Assembly (NCBI GenBank): GCA_964368455.1 | Contig: CAYJAZ010000007.1 | Span: 1-64,000 of the forward strand | DNA length: 64,000 nucleotides | Reading direction: 5' to 3' | Origin: CAYJAZ01 sp964368455 | Lineage (GTDB): Bacteria > Desulfobacterota > Desulfovibrionia > Desulfovibrionales > Desulfovibrionaceae | Shown: positions 61,784-64,000 of the stretch, in pieces | Layout of the letters: every line of letters begins with the position of its first letter | Position numbering within the stretch: the stretch's first letter is position 1 | Notes under the pieces: generated by a model | The model's database searches: none | What the model saw: the letters and a program-made list of their open reading frames with translations, nothing else | Told to the model about the DNA's origin: nothing | Translations under genes and position numbers: made by a program

Positions 61784-62187
61784 ACAAAAAATTATTGATT
61801 TCAAATTAAATCCATAAAAATATACTATTAGATTTTAAAACTTTTAGTAGATTTGCAAGAATATACTTTTGCTTAAAATGCAATATTTAGGAAAAAAAAA
61901 AGAAAAAATTATAAAAATATTAAGCTTAAGATAGCCATAAGACATGTTTTTTAATAAGAAATTATTTTTGAATATGTCTTATGCTTTTAAAAAAGAATAT
62001 ATAAATTAGTGTATTATGCTATTCATAAAAAAGTCAAACAAATCAATAAGATAAAAAGTTCAAAAAATCACAAACTTGAGAAAATAAGAACTTTATCTAT
62101 TCTTATTGACTAGTTAGCACAAGTGTGTTACTGATAAATCATAAGGTATTTTTTTATACTTTAAAACAAATAAAGTGAGGTATTTGT
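61784..62187. promoter_or_regulatory. Intergenic region with two hairpins before the DUF819 gene
   Basis: This 404-bp gap holds no credible gene. CATAAGACAT (61936-61945) pairs with ATGTCTTATG (61974-61983) across a 28-nt loop and is followed by CTTTT, a probable terminator for the thioredoxin pair. AATAAGAA (62083-62090) pairs with TTCTTATT (62100-62107), about 80 bp before the DUF819 start, and may be regulatory. Confidence 0.45.
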
Positions 62188-63396
62188 ATGACGACATTTA
62201 TTGGGCCAGATGACACCTGGACACTTATGGCGATCACTTGTGGTTGGGTTGCATTTTCTATTTATGCAGAGCAAACATGGAAATGGGCTTCAAAGTTATC
62301 AGGAGCTATTATTGCACTTATAGGTGCTTTAGTTCTCACAAACTTTAACATCATTCCAACAAGTGCGCCTTGGTTTGACACAATTATTTGGGGCTATGTT
62401 GTTCCATTAGCAATTCCGCTTCTTCTCTTGCAATGTGATATCAGAAAAATCTGGCAAGAATCAGGAAGATTGCTTGTTATTTATCTCATAGGTTCTGTTG
62501 CAACTGCAATGGGTGCCGTTATTGCCTTTAATCTTTTAGGTTCTAAAATTCCTTATCCAGCTGAACTTTCAGGTGTATTCACTGGTTCATACATCGGTGG
62601 TGGTGTAAACTTTGCAACTTTATCAGGAACATTTGCTGTGCCTGGCGAAACAATTGCTGCTGCAACAGTTGCTGATAATATGCTTATGGCTTTATATTTC
62701 TTTGTTCTTATTGGTATTCCTAGCGTTGCCTTTATGCGTAGCAAATATCCACATCCTGAAATCGATGAAATCGAAGCTAAGGGTAAAGCTGGCGATGCAA
62801 CTTTAGCAGCTTCTTATTGGCAAAAAAAGCCTATCTCTATTAGAGATATCGCTTTCAATATTGCTATTTCAACTGTGATTGTTGCTGTTTCAACTAAACT
62901 TGCTCCTGTTATCGGTGGCTTAATCGAACCAACAAGCTTTGTAACTACATTACTTAATGGTATGCTTGGTAATAAATATCTTATCATCACAACTCTTGCT
63001 ATGCTTGTTGCTACATTTGGTTCAAAACAAGTGGAAAAAATCGGTGGTTCACAAGAAATTGGAACATTCTTGATTTATTTATTCCTCTTTGTTATCGGTG
63101 TGCCTGCTTCTATTAGCATGATCATCACAACTGCACCTTGGTTATTTGCTTTCTGTGGTGTTATTATTCTTGTACACCTTGTTGTGACATTCACACTTGG
63201 AAAATTCTTCAAATTTACATTAGAAGAAATCATTCTTTCATCAAACGCAAATATCGGTGGACCAACAACTGCTGCTGCTATGGCTATTTCACTTGGTTGG
63301 GTTAGACTTGTTGGCCCAGTTATGTTAGTTGGTACTCTTGGATATGTTATTGGTACTTATGCTGGTATCTTCATTGGTAACTACTTAGGTGTATAA
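62188..63396 (+). CDS. DUF819-family integral membrane protein (YjcL-like)
   Basis: A 402-residue membrane protein with ten or more hydrophobic segments. DUF819-like landmarks include SGVFTGSYIGGGVNFATLSGTF, TVADNMLMALYF and SSNANIGGPTTAAAMAISLGW; the repeated small-residue and Asn motifs lie in both halves, as in inverted-repeat transporters. A long soluble loop sits between (about residues 188-220). GTGAGG precedes the ATG. It is 30 bp upstream of a dipeptidase gene, which hints that it moves a dipeptide or amino acid; no function is established for the family. Confidence 0.85.
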   Translation: MTTFIGPDDTWTLMAITCGWVAFSIYAEQTWKWASKLSGAIIALIGALVLTNFNIIPTSAPWFDTIIWGYVVPLAIPLLLLQCDIRKIWQESGRLLVIYLIGSVATAMGAVIAFNLLGSKIPYPAELSGVFTGSYIGGGVNFATLSGTFAVPGETIAAATVADNMLMALYFFVLIGIPSVAFMRSKYPHPEIDEIEAKGKAGDATLAASYWQKKPISIRDIAFNIAISTVIVAVSTKLAPVIGGLIEPTSFVTTLLNGMLGNKYLIITTLAMLVATFGSKQVEKIGGSQEIGTFLIYLFLFVIGVPASISMIITTAPWLFAFCGVIILVHLVVTFTLGKFFKFTLEEIILSSNANIGGPTTAAAMAISLGWVRLVGPVMLVGTLGYVIGTYAGIFIGNYLGV

Positions 63397-63426
63397 TAAT
63401 TTCACTTATAGCCATTGGAGATAATT

Positions 63427-64000
63427 ATGATTTTTGATGGACATGTTGATATTTTTACAGATGTCACCATTAGAAGATTGAAAGGCGAGACAAATGTTCT
63501 TGAAAAACATCATTTAGATCGCTTGTTTAGAAAAGGCAAAACTACTGCAGCTACCTTTGTGTTGTGGGTAGATCCACCTTATACTGATAATCCTAGTGCT
63601 CGATTAGCTCAAGTAATGCAAGCTATTGAAGACGAAATGAAAGAGTGCAAAGACGCTAAGATTGTTACTAATGTCAAAGAAATAAAGCAAGCTGAAAAAG
63701 ATGGAAAACTTGCTATCATGCTTGGCATGGAAGGTATAAGCGGCATTGATAACAATGTTGAAAGATTGTATGAACTCTATGATTTTGGCGTAAGACAAGT
63801 TATGCTAACATGGAATGAGGCAAATTCTTTTGCTACTGGTGCTTTGGCTGATCCAAATAGAGGATTGACTGAGCTTGGTAAGAAAGCTATTGATATTATT
63901 CAAGAAAAGAAAATGATTTTAGATGTTTCGCATCTTAATGAAAAATCTTTTTGGGATATTATTGATTATTCAAACACTCCTATCTTGGCTTCGCATTCAA
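63427..64000 (+). CDS. Membrane-dipeptidase-like M19 peptidase, partial (runs off the window)
   Basis: The first 191 codons of an M19 (renal dipeptidase type) zinc enzyme. DGHVDIF near the N-terminus supplies the first His-x-Asp metal ligands. LGMEGISGI carries the bridging Glu, followed by QVMLTWNEANSFATG and LDVSHLNEKSFW with a further His, and TPILASHS near the edge starts the next ligand. GGAG 6 bp before the ATG fixes the start. Typical substrates are dipeptides, including those with a D-residue. It is in one operon with the DUF819 gene. Confidence 0.9.
   Translation, partial: MIFDGHVDIFTDVTIRRLKGETNVLEKHHLDRLFRKGKTTAATFVLWVDPPYTDNPSARLAQVMQAIEDEMKECKDAKIVTNVKEIKQAEKDGKLAIMLGMEGISGIDNNVERLYELYDFGVRQVMLTWNEANSFATGALADPNRGLTELGKKAIDIIQEKKMILDVSHLNEKSFWDIIDYSNTPILASHS

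Noticed and set aside
1..64000. tRNA, rRNA or riboswitch genes
   Set aside because: No tRNA cloverleaf, rRNA segment or recognisable riboswitch core was seen in any intergenic gap; weak signals could be missed by eye.

Overview
The window is AT-rich DNA (about one third G+C by eye) from a Gram-negative, probably anaerobic and host- or gut-associated bacterium. Outer-membrane biology is clear: a TonB-dependent receptor with its own ExbB/ExbD/TonB complex, two autotransporters, periplasmic binding proteins and TRAP transporters. Anaerobic or sulfur-linked traits include an arylsulfate sulfotransferase, a sulfatase-family hydrolase, a nitrogenase-like reductase and a flavodoxin. The set of families suggests an AT-rich proteobacterial or Desulfovibrio-like lineage, but no rRNA or other marker is present, so the taxonomy is inference.

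Layout. 1-0.5 kb: decayed ISL3-type transposase. 1-5.2 kb: arylsulfate sulfotransferase, a DASS-like transporter and a convergent Crp/Fnr-type regulator. 5.8-42.6 kb: a large locus that looks like one acquisition island. It has two DtxR-type metal regulators; a nitrogenase-like reductase (NifH-, NifD- and NifK-like) with a flavodoxin; three M16 metallopeptidases (two exported, one cytoplasmic); an ABC-2 transporter with a membrane-anchored partner; a TonB receptor; a DUF3450-ExbB-ExbB-ExbD-TonB-TPR operon; and two complete YejABEF peptide importers, one at each end in opposite orientation. 42.7-43.5 kb: ridA followed in frame by the C-terminal stump of a BCCT transporter. 43.8-49.8 kb: a minus-strand TRAP and sugar-type catabolic operon (two TIM-barrel isomerases, a Gfo/Idh/MocA dehydrogenase, DctPQM). 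50.3-54.9 kb: two tandem autotransporters sharing almost identical promoters, signal peptides and barrels. 55-60.3 kb: an atypical sulfatase-family protein, a second Crp/Fnr paralogue and a second TRAP system. 60.5-61.8 kb: a CPHC thioredoxin and a thioredoxin-reductase-like flavoprotein. 62.2-64 kb: a DUF819 membrane protein and the start of an M19 dipeptidase.

How the parts may work together (inference). The 5.8-42.6 kb genes fit a scheme in which a TonB receptor imports a metal- or cofactor-bearing protein or peptide. Exported M16 proteases would cleave it (compare the ferredoxin uptake system FusABCD/PqqL), Yej importers would carry peptides inward, and the cytoplasmic M16C peptidase would finish them. 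The DtxR-like proteins would sense iron. The nitrogenase-like reductase, fed by the flavodoxin, would act on the imported cofactor or another substrate. No nifB, nifE or nifN is present, and key nitrogenase residues are missing from the D- and K-like subunits, so nitrogen fixation is unlikely. This reductase, embedded in an uptake island, is the best candidate in the window for an undescribed system.
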